From contig CM045761.1 in assembly GCA_025200525.1 (NCBI GenBank), forward strand, positions 44,648,190-44,712,189: a stretch of DNA of 64,000 nt. The letters are read 5' to 3'. The notes below the pieces were generated by a model. That model worked only from the letters and a program-made list of their open reading frames with translations, did not search any database and had not been told where the DNA came from. A program made the position numbers and the translations under genes. This document shows, piece by piece, positions 21,001 through 33,926 of the stretch; the stretch's first letter is position 1, and each line of letters starts with the position of its first letter. The DNA is from Camellia lanceoleosa (lineage: Eukaryota > Streptophyta > Magnoliopsida > Ericales > Theaceae).

Positions 21001-24000
21001 TGTAGACACCCCATTTTTGAGCACCTTTAAGACTTGGACGCGACTGATGGTTTTGGAAGTTGTGCAGTACAAAGGTTCAATTTCTTCGGCAAGGAGAGAG
21101 AGTCAAATCTCAACTTCATACCCTTTTTTTTTGGGACCAAAACGATCTTGATCAAAAGATTTTAGCCTTAAAACCCTCTCTTTCAAAACGTTTTTGAAAT
21201 AAAGTTTTTACGATGTTCCGAGGCTTGCATTTTGTCAAATGTTGCGCTTTTCGGTAAACCGAGCAAGGAGAAAGTGGAAATGAATGAAAGAGAGATGAAA
21301 TTTTTGAAAAATCTTTCAAAACACCTTACTTAGGGGTTTAGAGTTGAAGAAAATAGGAGAAGAGGGAAGAAATCCAGTTGGGGGAGAAAATGGGCATGAA
21401 CCGTTAAGAAAGAGTCGAGCAGCCCTCGCCGAATCGGGCCTATTCATTTGCATACTCGGAATCAAGCTATGAGGCCACCACCGTTGGAAATAAGACTTCC
21501 GGGGTTTCATTTTTCACTCAAGAATCTCCTAAATCCAATTCCGGACGGGGGAGATATAGTTGATTGAAGTAGGGCATCACTTCGGTTGGACCGAATCTGC
21601 CCAGCTTCACCAAAAAGGGCATAACTTTTTCCACAGGAGGAATTTTAATGCAAGGTTTGTGCCATTGGAAAGATAACTTCCGGGGCTTCAATTTGGACAC
21701 TTGGACGGCCACCATTGGACTTCCCTATCACTAGCCGGCCACCTCTCTTTTCGGCAGACCCATTTTTGTCCTGAAAAGTAGCAGGCCAGCCAGAAAATGT
21801 GGCAGGCCGGCCACCTACCTGGTTGGATGACCACTTTGGCCCTTTTGAGCTGGCCGGCCATGATCCCCTCCCCAAGTGTGTTCCAAGCGTGCAATTTTTT
21901 TTCCTCCAAACCCTATACCCGAGGGTTAACCTTTTGGGGGGAGGGAAATTTGAATTTGATTTTTTCCCCTTTTTCCCTTCTCTCCCTCTATAAAACCAGT
22001 AGCTCCAGCTGCATTTTAGGGGTTACAAATTCTTGTTTAGAGCCTTGCATACAACTCTCCCTCTCTTCCAAGCCTCAAAACCCTAAGGTTCTTGCACCCT
22101 TTACACTACAACACATAACACAACACCTCCACACTCCATTCTAGAAACTTGAGGCTGCTTTTCAGAGGATAGGAGCACCATTTCTTGGTCCAAAAGCTGC
22201 TATGTTGCTGCTCTACAAGGGTGAGTATTCTTCCCCCATTTTTCTAGCCTTTTCTTGGTTCATTTATAAGTCATACTTACTTACATTTTTGGGCTCTAAC
22301 CCAAACTAAAAATGGCCTTATTTTGAGCTTATCTTCATTCTTTATTAAGGGTCTTTCTCTGTTTGAGGTCTCCTCCTCACCCTTTGTGTTTAAACTCTCT
22401 TTTAGGCCTATTTTTGCATGATATTTTAGGCTTATTTGTGAGCTGTTTTGGATTTGGTGATAAACTGTAAAATTTCTTGTTTTGAGCCTCTCTTCAACTT
22501 TGTTGAAGGGCTCTCCTCTGTTTGAAGACAGCTGATACCACTTGCCTCTTTATCCCTCTTTTAGGCCTTTTTCTTGCATGTTGATTTAGCCTCCCTTATG
22601 GTCATTTTCGAGACTTGATGTAAACTGTAAAGTGCCATGTTTTGAGCCCCTCTTCAACTTTGCTGAAGGGATCTTTACCATTTGGGGCCAGAAGCTGTCC
22701 CTTGTCTCTAATCTCTCTTTTAGTGCCATTTTTGCATGATAGATTAGCCCTATTTTTGTTCACTTTTGAGATCTGTTATAAACTGGAAAAAGTCTTGTTT
22801 TAATATCATCTTCATGTTTGATTAAGGTTCCATTTTTTTTTGAGGTCATATGCTCCCTTGTATGCTTGATTGTCCCTTATTTTGAGCCTTACACCTAAGC
22901 TCTTGTTGCATGCTTGGTTTGAGCTTCTAGCCACTGAAATCCAGTGGATTTTCAGTGGCTAATACACTTTTTTTAGCCTCCAAATCAGAGGGGGGTGACC
23001 CCCTCTCACCTTGTTTTGTTTGATGGTCATTTTGGCCTTCCAAAGAGGCCCTATCTTGCATGCCTTGTTGACTGATTTCAGGGCCAATTTGATGAGTTTT
23101 GGGACTATCATATTTGATTTTCAGTGTTTTTTGTGCCATGCTAAGTGTCCTTGATGCATGTGCTTAATAACCCCTTTGTATGCCCTCTAAAAGAACCCAT
23201 CATTTGTGCTTGTGTTGGCTGCATTTCAGAGGTTATTTGGGCATATTTTGGCATGTTTTGTTCACTAATTTTTGCTGGTTTGATGAGATTCCATACACTT
23301 CATGCACTTGCCATGTAAACCATGTTTGCTAGTCAAAATTGCATGTTATTTTAGTCCATCTTGCTAGCACTTTTTGGCCACACTTTGAACTGGAAATGTG
23401 TATATTTTGGGACTGCCTTGGCTCTGTCTTTAGACTTTATGATCAAATAATGCATGCTTTATATAGCTATAGGTCATTGTGTATGCCTAGTTTTGAGTTT
23501 CGGGGTTCATCTCGTCCATCGGATGCCGTATTGCCAGGTTTTGGGGCTGTTTAGCCTTATATTTTAGTGCTGAAATTTGCATGTTCATATGTCATATTCC
23601 ACGCCTTGCCATGCCTTGTTAGAGTTGCATATTATGCCTTAAGATCGGTCATCGGTTTGCGTGCATGCATGCATTTCTGTTGCTTCATTTTCATCTTATG
23701 GCTACTGATGTGAGTGTGGCTGAGGTCCACTCACATTGGTGTAAGTCCGTTATGCATTGTGTATGCCATTTCATTTCATAGCATTGCATATGCTAGGTTG
23801 CATGTTATAACATCGTGTATGCCATGTTACACCGCGCATTGTGTATGCCATTTCATATCATTGTGTATGTTAGGTTGCATGTTAGAATTGCATTCATGCA
23901 TGTCATGCATATTGCATTGTGTTTGGGATAGGAGTTAGCCCGAGCACGGGAAATGAGGGACGTTCGTGCCGGTGACCGAGCGTGTCTCAATTCCCGATCA

Positions 24001-25569
24001 CTCGAATTATCCATGATGGAGTCTTGGTCTTGTTGTGTTTTCCTTTGCATTCATTCCATATTGAGTTGTGCAATTCGACTCCTCGGCCATCATGCATCGA
24101 GATGCGTGATTGGTGGCACGATAATCGAGGCATGCATACATATGCGAAAATACATTGCTATGCCTCTTTCCTGCTCATTGTTGCAGCAAATCAGAAATCA
24201 GCAACTTTCAAAAGCCTTGCATAGCATTCCGGCATCGATTGCAAACAGAGGCTAATTGGGGCATCGCGATGGATTTCCGTGCCAAGCAACCCGGACATCC
24301 ATCATTCATCATCCAGAGCAGAGTCGAGGCAGTCCTTAGCTTGCATGCTAGTTTATTACTTTCCTAGTTTAATTTGGTAATTAATTAGAATTTTGTATTT
24401 ATTCGGACTGTAACTATTTATTTGGGACTGTATTATTTATTCGGACCCTCCGAGCGAGGGCAATATTGTAATAAGTGTGCATGCGTGTGATGTTTGTCTT
24501 CCCTTCCAACCCCACGTCTTTCTCTCTTTTATTTACCAGCTTATGATGGTTAGATTAGGGCATATTTCAATTAGCATACAGTATGATAGCATGTTTGCAT
24601 TCATTGATTTGTTTTGCATGCACTGGGCTCGGCGCATTATACTAGCTGCATTGTATTTCAATTCCAAGTTGAATACTTGTTAGCTGTCGCATTCCATATG
24701 CCATGTTTAGAATAGCCGAGCCTGCTTGTAGTTGCATTTTGCATGTGTTGCATTAAGCACTTCTGTATATTTAGGATCAAGCATGATTTCTAATTAGCTT
24801 CTGTTTTGGCTGGGAGTACTCGGTAAGTTTTATGCTTTAGCATCCTTGCATGTGTGTGAGTGACTGTCATGATAGCATGCTTACCATGAGGCTATATGCT
24901 TATGTGATATAACTGCCTGAATGCCTGTGGGTGAAGGTTGGGTTATTTGGATTGAAACAAATCATCGACTGTGAGTTTTACGCCCACTAGATAGTGGCAA
25001 AATCATGTTTTCTTAAGCCCACCTGAGGGTGGCAAATCCACGTTTTAGCCTACTTGCGGGTAGCACCATCAAACCATTTTCAAACAAACAAACATGAAAT
25101 GTTTTGTTCCAATTCAGGCGACCCAGTCTATACTTGTATGCTGTGTGCATCACATAGTAAATCTAGGCTAATAACCGGAATAAGAATGCATAATGTTTTC
25201 AAAACTAGATATCATGGTTAGTAGAGGCTGATCTTTGATCGAGGCGGCGAATGCTCACAGTGACCTTCCCTAATCGTACCCAAGTTCGAGCGAGGCAACT
25301 TTGGTGATGACGGACACGTGGCCTTAGGCAATGAGTCAGGGTTTCCTAAATTTCCCAAAAATAAAATATTTAGGTGGCGACTCTGTATCTGGCAAAGCAG
25401 TCCATGTTTGGCACTTCTTTCTAAAAATCTGTTTTCTCAAAACGATTTGTCGGATTTGGACTCTTTGGTTCAGATTAAGAACCGTGACATTGAGTCCTGA
25501 ACTGTAGTGAGCCCAAAACGAAAGAAACGGGGGACTCATTCCCTCCCGGGGCGTTTGGGGACGTCTACA
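21001..25569 (+). repeat. 3' LTR of element A
   Basis: It runs TGTAGACACC to TCTACA. Its TATA box is at 21989-21995 and its palindrome at 22928-22961. It resembles the 5' LTR closely, but has several short losses at 23960-24000 and 25228-25300 that make it differ from 5680-5750 and 6960-7040. Confidence 0.92.
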
Positions 25570-25627
25570 GGCCCCCTTGGCTCTTCTCCCCCTACGCCTC
25601 TAGGACTACGACCTCTTCTGGAGTAGC
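25570..25627 (-). pseudogene. 58-bp fragment of element C ORF stranded between A and B
   Basis: This is the only original sequence left between the two insertions. It begins with the right GGCCC copy of A and ends with the left GTAGC copy of B. On the minus strand it reads ATPEEVVVLEA and a stop, compatible with being the middle of the C ORF. Removing A, B and one copy of each duplication makes 2729 and 41595 continuous through it. Confidence 0.8.
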
Positions 25628-28600
25628 TGTAGACAGTACCGCGGGGGGACCTCACTACAGCTCGGACTCAATTTGTGTCACGGTTCTTAATCTTGAACCA
25701 AAGAGTCCAAATCCGGCAAATCGTTTTTGAGAAAACAGATTTTTGAAAGAAGTGCCAAACATGGACTGCTTTGCGGAATCTGAGTCGCCACCTAAATATT
25801 TTATTTTGGGAAATTTAGGAAACCACGACTCGTTGCCTAAGGCCACGTGTCCGTCATCACCAAAGTTGGCTCGGCTCGAACTTGGGTACGATTGGTGAAG
25901 GACACTTCGTGAGCACCCCCGCTCGCCCGTTCAAAGATCGGCCTCTACTAACCATGATATCAAGTTTTGAAAACATTATGTGTTCTTATTCCGGTTATTA
26001 GACTAGATTTACTATGTGATGATACAAGTATAACTGGTCGCTGAATTGGAACAAAACATTTCATGTTTGTTTTTGAAAGATGGTTTGCTACTGAAGTAGG
26101 CTCAAAATGATTTTGCCACCCTGTGGGCTTAGAAAAGATGGTTTGCTACTATCTAGTGGGCTTAAAACTCACAAATGATTTGTTCCAATCTAAGTAACCC
26201 AACCTTCACCCACAAGCATTCAAGTATATCACATAAGCACATAGCCTCATGGTAAGCATGCTATCATGGCAACACGATCACTATGCAAGGATGCTAAAGT
26301 ATAAAAAGATTAGAAATCCATGCATGATCCTAATTATACAGAAATGTCTAATGCAACACATGCAAGATGCACCTATAGCAGGCTCGGCTATTCTAAACAT
26401 GGCATATGAGATGCAGCAGTTAACAAGTATTCAATTTGGAATTGAAATACTAGTATGGTGCAGCATGCAAGACAGATGAATGAATGCAAACATGCTATCA
26501 TACTGTATGCTAATTGAAACATGCCATAATCTAACCATCATAAGCAGGTAAATAAAAGGGAAGAAAGATGTGGAGTTGGAAGACATACATCACACACACG
26601 CACACTTATTACAACATTGCCCTCGCGCAGAGGGTCCGAATAAATAATATACACCAATAGTACCAAATAATACAAATTCAAATATGTACAAAAATCCTAA
26701 TTAATTATCGAATTAACTAAGGAAATAAATAACTGGCATGCAAGCCAGGGACTGCCTTGACTCTTCTTCAGATGATGAATGATGCATGTCCAGGTTGCCT
26801 TTGCGCGGAAATCCACTGTGATGCCCCAATTAGCCTCTGCTTTGCAATGTTTTTTGGAAAGCGCGCCAAGCCTCGGAAGACTGCTGATTCTTGATTTGCT
26901 ACAATAGAGAGCAGGAAAGGGGCATGGCAATGTATTTTCACAAATGTATGCATGTCTCGATCCTCGTGCCACCAATCACGCATATCAATGCATGATGGCC
27001 GAAGAGTCGAATTGCATTACTTAATGTGAAATGAATGCACATGAAAACATAACAAGACCTAGCTCCATCATGGATAATCTGGAGTGTCAGTGACTGGGAA
27101 TTGAGACACGTTCCGTCACTCAAAGTATGAAACGCCTCTCGTTTCCCGTGCTCGGGCTAACTCCTATCCCAAACACTATGCAAGATGCATGACATGCATG
27201 AATACAACTAACATACAGCCTAGCATGCACAATGCTATGAAATGACATACACGATGCACGAAGTAACATGGCATACACAATGCACTAACTTACAACCTAG
27301 CATACACAATGTTATGAAATGAAATGGCATACGCAATGCATAATGGGCTTACACCAACACAAGTGGACCTAAGCCACACTCACATAGGAGGCCATTAGAT
27401 GAAAATGAGACACTCAAAATGCGTGCACACGTGCACGCAAACCGAGGACGGACCCTAAGGCACCGAAATGCCACCCTAACAAGGCATGGCAAAGCATGGA
27501 ATATGGAATATGAACATGCAAATTTCAGAGGCAATAAGTGATGCAAAACAGCCCCGAATCATGGCAAAATGACACCCGATGCATGGAACGAGTCCCAAAA
27601 CATGAAATTTGGCCCATGGAATGACCTATGGCTATGCAATGCATGCATTATTTGAACATGAAATGTAAAGAAAGAAGAAAGGAAGCCCCAAAAAAAGCAT
27701 GTTTACAATTTTAAGCAAGGCCAAACAGGGAACACAAATGGGGCTAAGCTAGCATACAAAAATGGCCCCGGGAGAGAGGTAATGAAGCAAGTCACAGCTG
27801 ATGGCATCAAACTGAGGAGGGCCCTTCTACAATATTAAAGAGGGGCCAAAAATATGGTATTTTGTAGTTTATGACAAACCACAAAAACAGACACAAGTAT
27901 GGAAAAACTCTCATGCAAAAAAGTGGGCCTAAGGAGGACAAAGAAGCAAGTGATGCATGATGGCCTCAAACAGATGAAGGCCCTTCAACAAAGTTGAATA
28001 GGGTCCTAAAACACAGCATTTTACCGTAGATGATCAAGCCCAAAACAATGCACAAGCATGCTCAAAATACCATGCAAAATAAGGCTGAAAGAGGGCTATA
28101 ACACAAAGTACAAAAGGGAAGCTTCAAAAAGAAAAAGACCCTTAATGAAACATGAAAAGGGGGTCAAAATAAGGCCTCTTTAATTTTGGACCAGAGCCCA
28201 AAAACTGAAGCACAAGAGGCTAATAAAGCATGCAAAAATGGGGCCAAGAGAGGGGTAAAGAGACAAGTGGCACATGGGAGCTCCAAACAGTGATGAGCCC
28301 TTCAACAATGTTGAAGAACGGCTCAAAATAAGCAACATTACAGTTTACTACATGCCTCAAAACAGATTATACATAGGTCAAAAATAACATGCAAGAAAAT
28401 GGCATAAAGATAGGTAAAGAAGCAAGTGCAACAAAGAAGCCTCAAACAGTGAGAGACCCTTAATGAAACATGAAAAATGGCTCAAAATAAGCCTAGTTCA
28501 GTTAGGGTTGGAGCCCAAATATGCAAGCATAAGGAGCTAAAATATAGACCAAGAAAAGAGCAAAAAGAGGGAAAATGAGACTCACCCTTGAAGACTAGTC

Positions 28601-29671
28601 TTTCATCAACTCTTGGCTTGAGAAAAGATGCTCCTCGCCTTTGGAAATGGCCTCCGAACTGCTGGTATGGAGTATGGGTTGGTTGGCTTGGAGATGGAGT
28701 AGAAATGGATCCAAGAATAAAGGGTTTTGGTGCTTGGAATATAGAGAGAGAGAGAGAGATTGGATGTAGGAGGCTCCAAACAAATTTTCTAACCCTTTTT
28801 CTAGAGCTGGAGAGTCTGTTATATAGACAAAAGAGGGGGAGAAAAGAGGGGGAAAAATGGGGGGGAAATGAAATTCAAATTTTTCCCCAAAATTGGCCTA
28901 AAGGGAGATAAAGGGGCAAATGACAGTAGGAGATCTCAAACCGAAGAGAGCCCTTCAACAAAGTTTAAGAAGGGCTCAAAATAAGACACTTTGTAGTTTA
29001 TGACAAGCCACGAAAATAAATACAAGTAGGCCTAAACTATCATGCAAGAAAAGGGCTAAAAGAGGGGTGAAGAAGCAAGTGGCAGTAGGAGATCTCAGAC
29101 AGCAAAAGGTCCTTAATCAAACATGAAAAGAACCTCAAAATATGACTATCTCAAGTTTGGGTCGGAGCCCAAAAATGCATAATGAAGGTTCGGGAGCCAA
29201 AACACGCAGTTCGGGGCCCCGAAAGTGGGCTGTTAGGCACCGGAAGTGGTGTCCGACCACGAAGTTGGTCTCTCAGACCACAGTGTCCCTCAAAAGGGAG
29301 GAAATAAGGTGTGTGCCAAAAATCGGAGCAAACGGAGATAGTTAAGCGGTCCCGAACCGAGACACACGGTCGACAGCTTCGAAAACCGAAAACTGGGCTC
29401 CAAACGGGAAAAATGGCCTACGACCACAAAACGTAGCCTACGGACACTGAGAGATGGTCTACGAGACCTCTCCCTCCCTTCGGGAAGAGAAAACAGAGGA
29501 AATAGGGCCTGGTTCGCAAACCGAGGCAAAGCACGAAAGAGTCCGGAAGTCCGGAGGCAAGGCTCGCAGCCGGGACTCCGCAACCTCAGAATGAGCACAA
29601 TATACAATATCACCAAGCGCTCAATCGGTGACGTCTGAGTCTTAAGGTCGGTCAAAAATGGGGTGTCTACA
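25628..29671 (-). repeat. 3' LTR of element B
   Basis: It is the partner of 37456-41594. It is about 95 bp shorter, mostly through many small losses between 26010 and 26690 (for example about 40 bp missing near 26308). The candidate TATA box is TATATAA (minus) at 28819-28825. A GA repeat lies at about 28743-28761. Confidence 0.9.
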
Positions 29672-29900
29672 GTTGCCCTCCCTCTTTGACAGAACTCGGA
29701 AGTCAAGAAGTGACGGGAGTGAATGTCAAAGCCCAGAGACGACCCATTTTTGACAAGGCCGAAGACTTGGACAAACAAACAAAATACAAATAAATAAATG
29801 GTTGCGCTCGCAGGCTGCCTACGTATCCCTTTGCAAGGAATCAAACCAGCGTAGTTCAGGGGCAGGATGCAAAATGATATGTAGGAAGATTTTGATAATT

Positions 29901-30240
29901 GGACTTATACGCTATGCGAAGCCGATTTGAAAATTGGACTTATACGCTACGCGACGCCGGTTTGAAGATTGGACTTATACGCTACGCGACGCCGGTTTGA
30001 AAATTGGACTTATACGCTACGCGAAGCCGGTTTGAAAATTGGACTTATACGCTACGCGAAGCCGGTTTGGAAATTAGACTTATACGCTACGCGAAGCCGG
30101 TTTGAAGATTGGACTTATACGCTACGCGAAGCCGATTTGAAAATTGGACTTATACGCTACGCGAAGCCAGTTTGAAAATTGGACTTATACGCTTCGCGAA
30201 GCCGATTTGAAAATTGGACTTATACGCTACGCGAAGCCAG
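29901..30240 (-). repeat. 35-bp tandem array (about 9.7 copies) in element B
   Basis: The unit starts GGACTTATACGCTACGCGAA and ends GCCGGTTTGAAAATT, with few differences among copies. It includes a GCTWCGCGWAGC near-palindrome (perfect, GCTTCGCGAAGC, at about 30191). Element A has only about 1.5 copies at 20732-20785, so the expansion is specific to B or its sublineage. The length is not a multiple of three, which argues against coding. Confidence 0.85.
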
Positions 30241-30451
30241 ATATCACTCATGATCATGCAAAGAGAGCTGTAATGAAGCAATTATGCGAAATAAATACAA
30301 CATTTTAAGCGAATGCTAGGCAAGCAAGTAAACTCGAACCAAACTATACCTCATACAGAAAGGATGTAGGAAAAAAAATATGCAATTCTCATTGCGTCTC
30401 ATGCAGAGAAGGCTAAAAGTGACTACTGAGAGTACCCGGAGTCTCACACAC

Positions 30452-31197
30452 AACATCTCTCTGCGTATCACACACAGGAGAGGAAGAAGGTAAACCTCTC
30501 AGCGTATCACACGCAAGAGAGGAAAGGTAACTTTCTCAGCGTATCACACGCAAGAGAAGAAAGGTAAATTTCCCAGCGTATCACACGCAAGAGAAGAAAG
30601 GTAAATTTCTCAGCGTATCACACGCAAGAGAAGAAAGGTAAATTTCTCAGCGTATCACACGCAAGAGAAAACCTCTTAGCATATCACATGCAAGAGAGGA
30701 AAGGTAACTTTCTCAGCGTATCACACGCAAGAGAAGAAAGGTATATTTCTCAGCGTGTCACACGCAAGAGAAAACCTCTCAGCATATCACATGCAAGAGA
30801 AGAAAGGCAAATTTCTCAGCGTATCACACGCAAGAGAAGAACGGTAAATTTCTCAGTGTATCACACGCAGGAGAAAAAATGTAAATTTCTCAGCGTATCA
30901 CACGCAAGAGAAAACCTCTCAGCATATCACATGCAAGAGAGGAAAGGCAAATTTCTCAGCGTATCACACGTAAGAGAAGAAAGGTATATTTCTCAGCGTA
31001 TCACACGCAAGAGAAAACCTCTCAGCATATCACATGCAAGAGAGGAAAGACAAATTTCTCAGCGTATCACACGCAAGAGAAGAAAGGTATATTTCTCAGC
31101 GTATCACACGCAAGAGAAAACCTTTCAGCATATCACATGAAAGAGAGGAAAGGCAAATTTCTCAACGTATCACACGCAAGAGAAGAAAGGTATATGA
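30452..31197 (-). repeat. ~37-bp hairpin tandem array in element B
   Basis: Units of 37 bp (TTCTCAGCGTATCACACGCA, then AGAGAAGAAAGGTAA) alternate with shortened ~28-bp units (CCTCTCAGCATATCACATGC). The GCGT/ACGC arms of the long unit become GCAT/ATGC in the short one, and both are enclosed by TCTC/GAGA. There are about 20 hairpins in all. The Arg/Lys/Glu-rich open frame through it is a by-product. Confidence 0.85.
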
Positions 31198-31287
31198 AGA
31201 CCGGAAGTCGTCCAAATGTTCAAAACCGAAGATGTCCTAACGCACCGCATGCGAAAGGAGAAAAGACGACAATTGCAAGTGAAAAGG

Positions 31288-31560
31288 TGCATAACAATGC
31301 AGGTGAAGTGCGCATAACAATGCAAGTAATGAGCATAACAATGCTAGACAGATGTGCATAACAATGCAAGTAATGAGCATAACAATGCTAGATAGATGTG
31401 CATAACAATGCAAGTAATGAGCATAACAATGCTAGATAGATGTGGATAACAATGCTAGATAGATGTGCATAACAATGCAAGTAATGAGCATAACAATGTT
31501 AGATAGATGTGCATAACAATGCCACGAATGAGCATAACAATGCTAAAGGAATGTGCATGA
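31288..31560 (-). repeat. ~44-bp array of paired TGCAT/AGCAT hairpins in element B
   Basis: TGCATAACAATGCA alternates with AGCATAACAATGCT, separated by AGTAATG and AGATAGATG spacers. Each is a five-base stem with an AACA-type loop, and the outermost base pair switches from T-A to A-T. There are about six double units, the last ones degenerate. Confidence 0.85.
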
Positions 31561-33890
31561 CAACGCCCGTTTGAAACGAAAATACCTAATAAGGAAATAC
31601 AAGCCTTAAGGAGACCAAATTCCAAACGCAACCTCCGATTTACCTCTCGGAGGGGTCATGATTCATTCCAAAAAGGATACACCTCGTGCATGCCGACTGA
31701 CGATGAGCTACACATCGAAGACATGATTTGCAAATTCCTCAGAAACATTTTGCATTTTCTTGATTGTACTCCCAAACCGCAGTTACTACCTTTCCTTCCT
31801 GGCCATGTTCACAACTTTCCCTATTCTCCAACGGGGTGACAGACTAGGTTGATTCAGTATCCAGAATCGAGGCGCATTCACATGCTATCTCAATCTATGG
31901 GGCTGCCATACAGATTTCAAGCCGAGGATATACCCCTGGGTATTTAAACCAGACTTTAGTCTCGGAAATCTCGAACCTTTACGTTCTAGGCCAAAGCCGT
32001 CCGAACTCTAGTTTCCACCGTCGCAGTTGGTCTCCTAGGAACTCATTGCAAACACAGGTAGGATGCCTCTGGCAGGAAACGTATTCGAGGAGAGCACTTC
32101 TGATCACCATTCTGGCTTAAGGCGGACTTGATCTTGAGCTTGAGGTAGAAGCACACTCATACTTTGTAGCATTGGCAAGACCTGAAGAGGTATACACGAG
32201 ATGCAATCTCGGAACTTACTGAAGTTGGAACAAACTCAGATGCCCGACATTTTCCTCTTTTGCTTTTGCTTTGTAGTCCGGAACCATTATAGCTTCAGAT
32301 AGGTCCTGGTTCTACTGTTCTCTCATGACCTGGGTTGAACCCTGTGGTTTTGTGAAAGAACAAATTCTATTTTGCACAAATGTGGAGAATGGCATAGCAC
32401 TCGGAGCACAAAACGATTTCATTTTTGAAATTGAGAAATGAGTTTTCGACCAGGTATTGAGCCTACAACTGAACACAGCAAAACGACTCAACAAGGAAAT
32501 AAAAGGTACACAACCTAGACACATCGAGTAACACTCGAAACGACTCAAAACAAGAATCGAAATAAATCAAAAAGACACGACACTCAGACGTGCACAGGGA
32601 GCCTGTTTCACCGGGTAGTGTTTCCCACCCTTTCTCATTTGTGATTCTCACATCACTCGGCCCTCAACCTCTGTTTTTATGAAAAAGCCATTTTCCTCAC
32701 TTTTTCTCTCAGCGCACATCTCTCTATTCTTCAATCTCTCATTTTTCAATCCCTCCCCTGGGTGGTTGATGGATAAACAGGAAGTTGAAGGCTCTTGCCC
32801 CTAGCACTCGCTAGATTCTTCTTCTTCTGCACGCAGCTAGTGAGTTTCTCCCACAGAGGGGGTTGTGTTACAACTGGACGTGTAGCAAATCTGCAGCTGA
32901 TCGGTTGACGATGCTCTGCTGGGGAGTTCGGACGTGGTCAGATCTGTCCAGATGAGGGAGTGGAATATCTGCCCCCATTCCAGTTCGTGCTTCGCACTTG
33001 GCTTGATACCTCATTGCTTAGAGGATGTGAGAGCTTTCTGCCCTTTTGCTGTTAGCTTCAGTTGTGCCCTCTTCTGGCAGGTAAGGTGTCCTCCTTGGCA
33101 AGTATGTTGATAAAGGGGAAAAGACAGGGAACCTGACTCAACTGTGTCCCTAGTTCATCATTTTGACCATTTTTTGTTTTTGCTTTCTACTAAAACAGTT
33201 TTGACCAAAATGAGAGTTAGATCAACATGCTTGTTCGATTTTTGATTTAAAATCATGCAAGTTAGGCTATGAGCACTGAAAATTTTCCTTTTTTGGGTCC
33301 ATGAGAAGGGTCTAGTTTTGGAAAAGATAGAATGATTTTTGAGAAAATAGTCAACCTCAGTAAAAATTCTCAAAAACTATTTTGCAAATGGCCATTGCTC
33401 AACGAGCATGAAACCTACTCCTGAGATGCGCAACCTCGAATCCAAAGGAAAACTGCCCCATGCTTGAAGAGAGCTACATGGCAACGGAAAGTTGCCCCTT
33501 GTTTGAACGGCACCGCGGCGCATTGAATGGCAACGGAAAGTTGCCCCTTGTTTGAATAGCACCGCGGCGCATTGTAGTCAGTCCTTGGAGTGACGAACAC
33601 AACCAAATCCTCAGATACAGAGAAGACAAAGATGACCAGAACCATCGCATGGACACAATCAAATTGAAGTGTTTTACGGCTGGACTTCAGGATGAAGTTG
33701 CCTACGTATCCCAAAGATGGGAATCAAGCCTTACGTAGTTCGGGGTTAAGGTACACTCGGGTATTTAACCTCTCCTTTTTAGGCTCTAACTTTTGCCAAG
33801 GTGCCCGTCGCGGGTTTTCGACCTTGCAAGCTTTGTTCTTCTTTCTTTCTTTTTTTTCAATTCTCTTTTTTTTTTTTTTTTTTGATATTC

Positions 33891-33926
<36 letters not shown>

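Larger units (their letters stand above)
2730..25569 (+). mobile_element. Element A: 22.8-kb gag-only, long-LTR Ogre/Tat-like retrotransposon
   Basis: LTRs lie at 2730-7310 (4581 bp) and 21001-25569 (4569 bp), flanked by GGCCC on both sides. The PBS at 7316-7333 matches the tRNA-Arg site typical of Ogre elements, and a polypurine tract lies at 20988-21000. Internal order: 5' leader, degraded gag (about 8168-10415), a long non-coding 3' region with several structured repeats, and a TTGTGCA array. Another LTR element, D, occupies 13898-19286. I found no protease, reverse transcriptase, RNase H or integrase motif in the internal region, so A would need proteins supplied in trans. Without D the element would be about 17.5 kb. 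Lineage placement rests on the PBS, very long LTRs and gag type. Confidence 0.92.

Noticed and set aside
30688..31140. 150-residue open frame rich in Arg, Lys, Ser and His repeats
   Set aside because: It is produced by the 37/28-bp hairpin array, has no domain or codon bias, and is on the strand opposite to element B transcription.
30452..31560. CRISPR-like regular repeats
   Set aside because: Units are directly adjacent with no unique spacers, in plant retrotransposon context with no cas genes.
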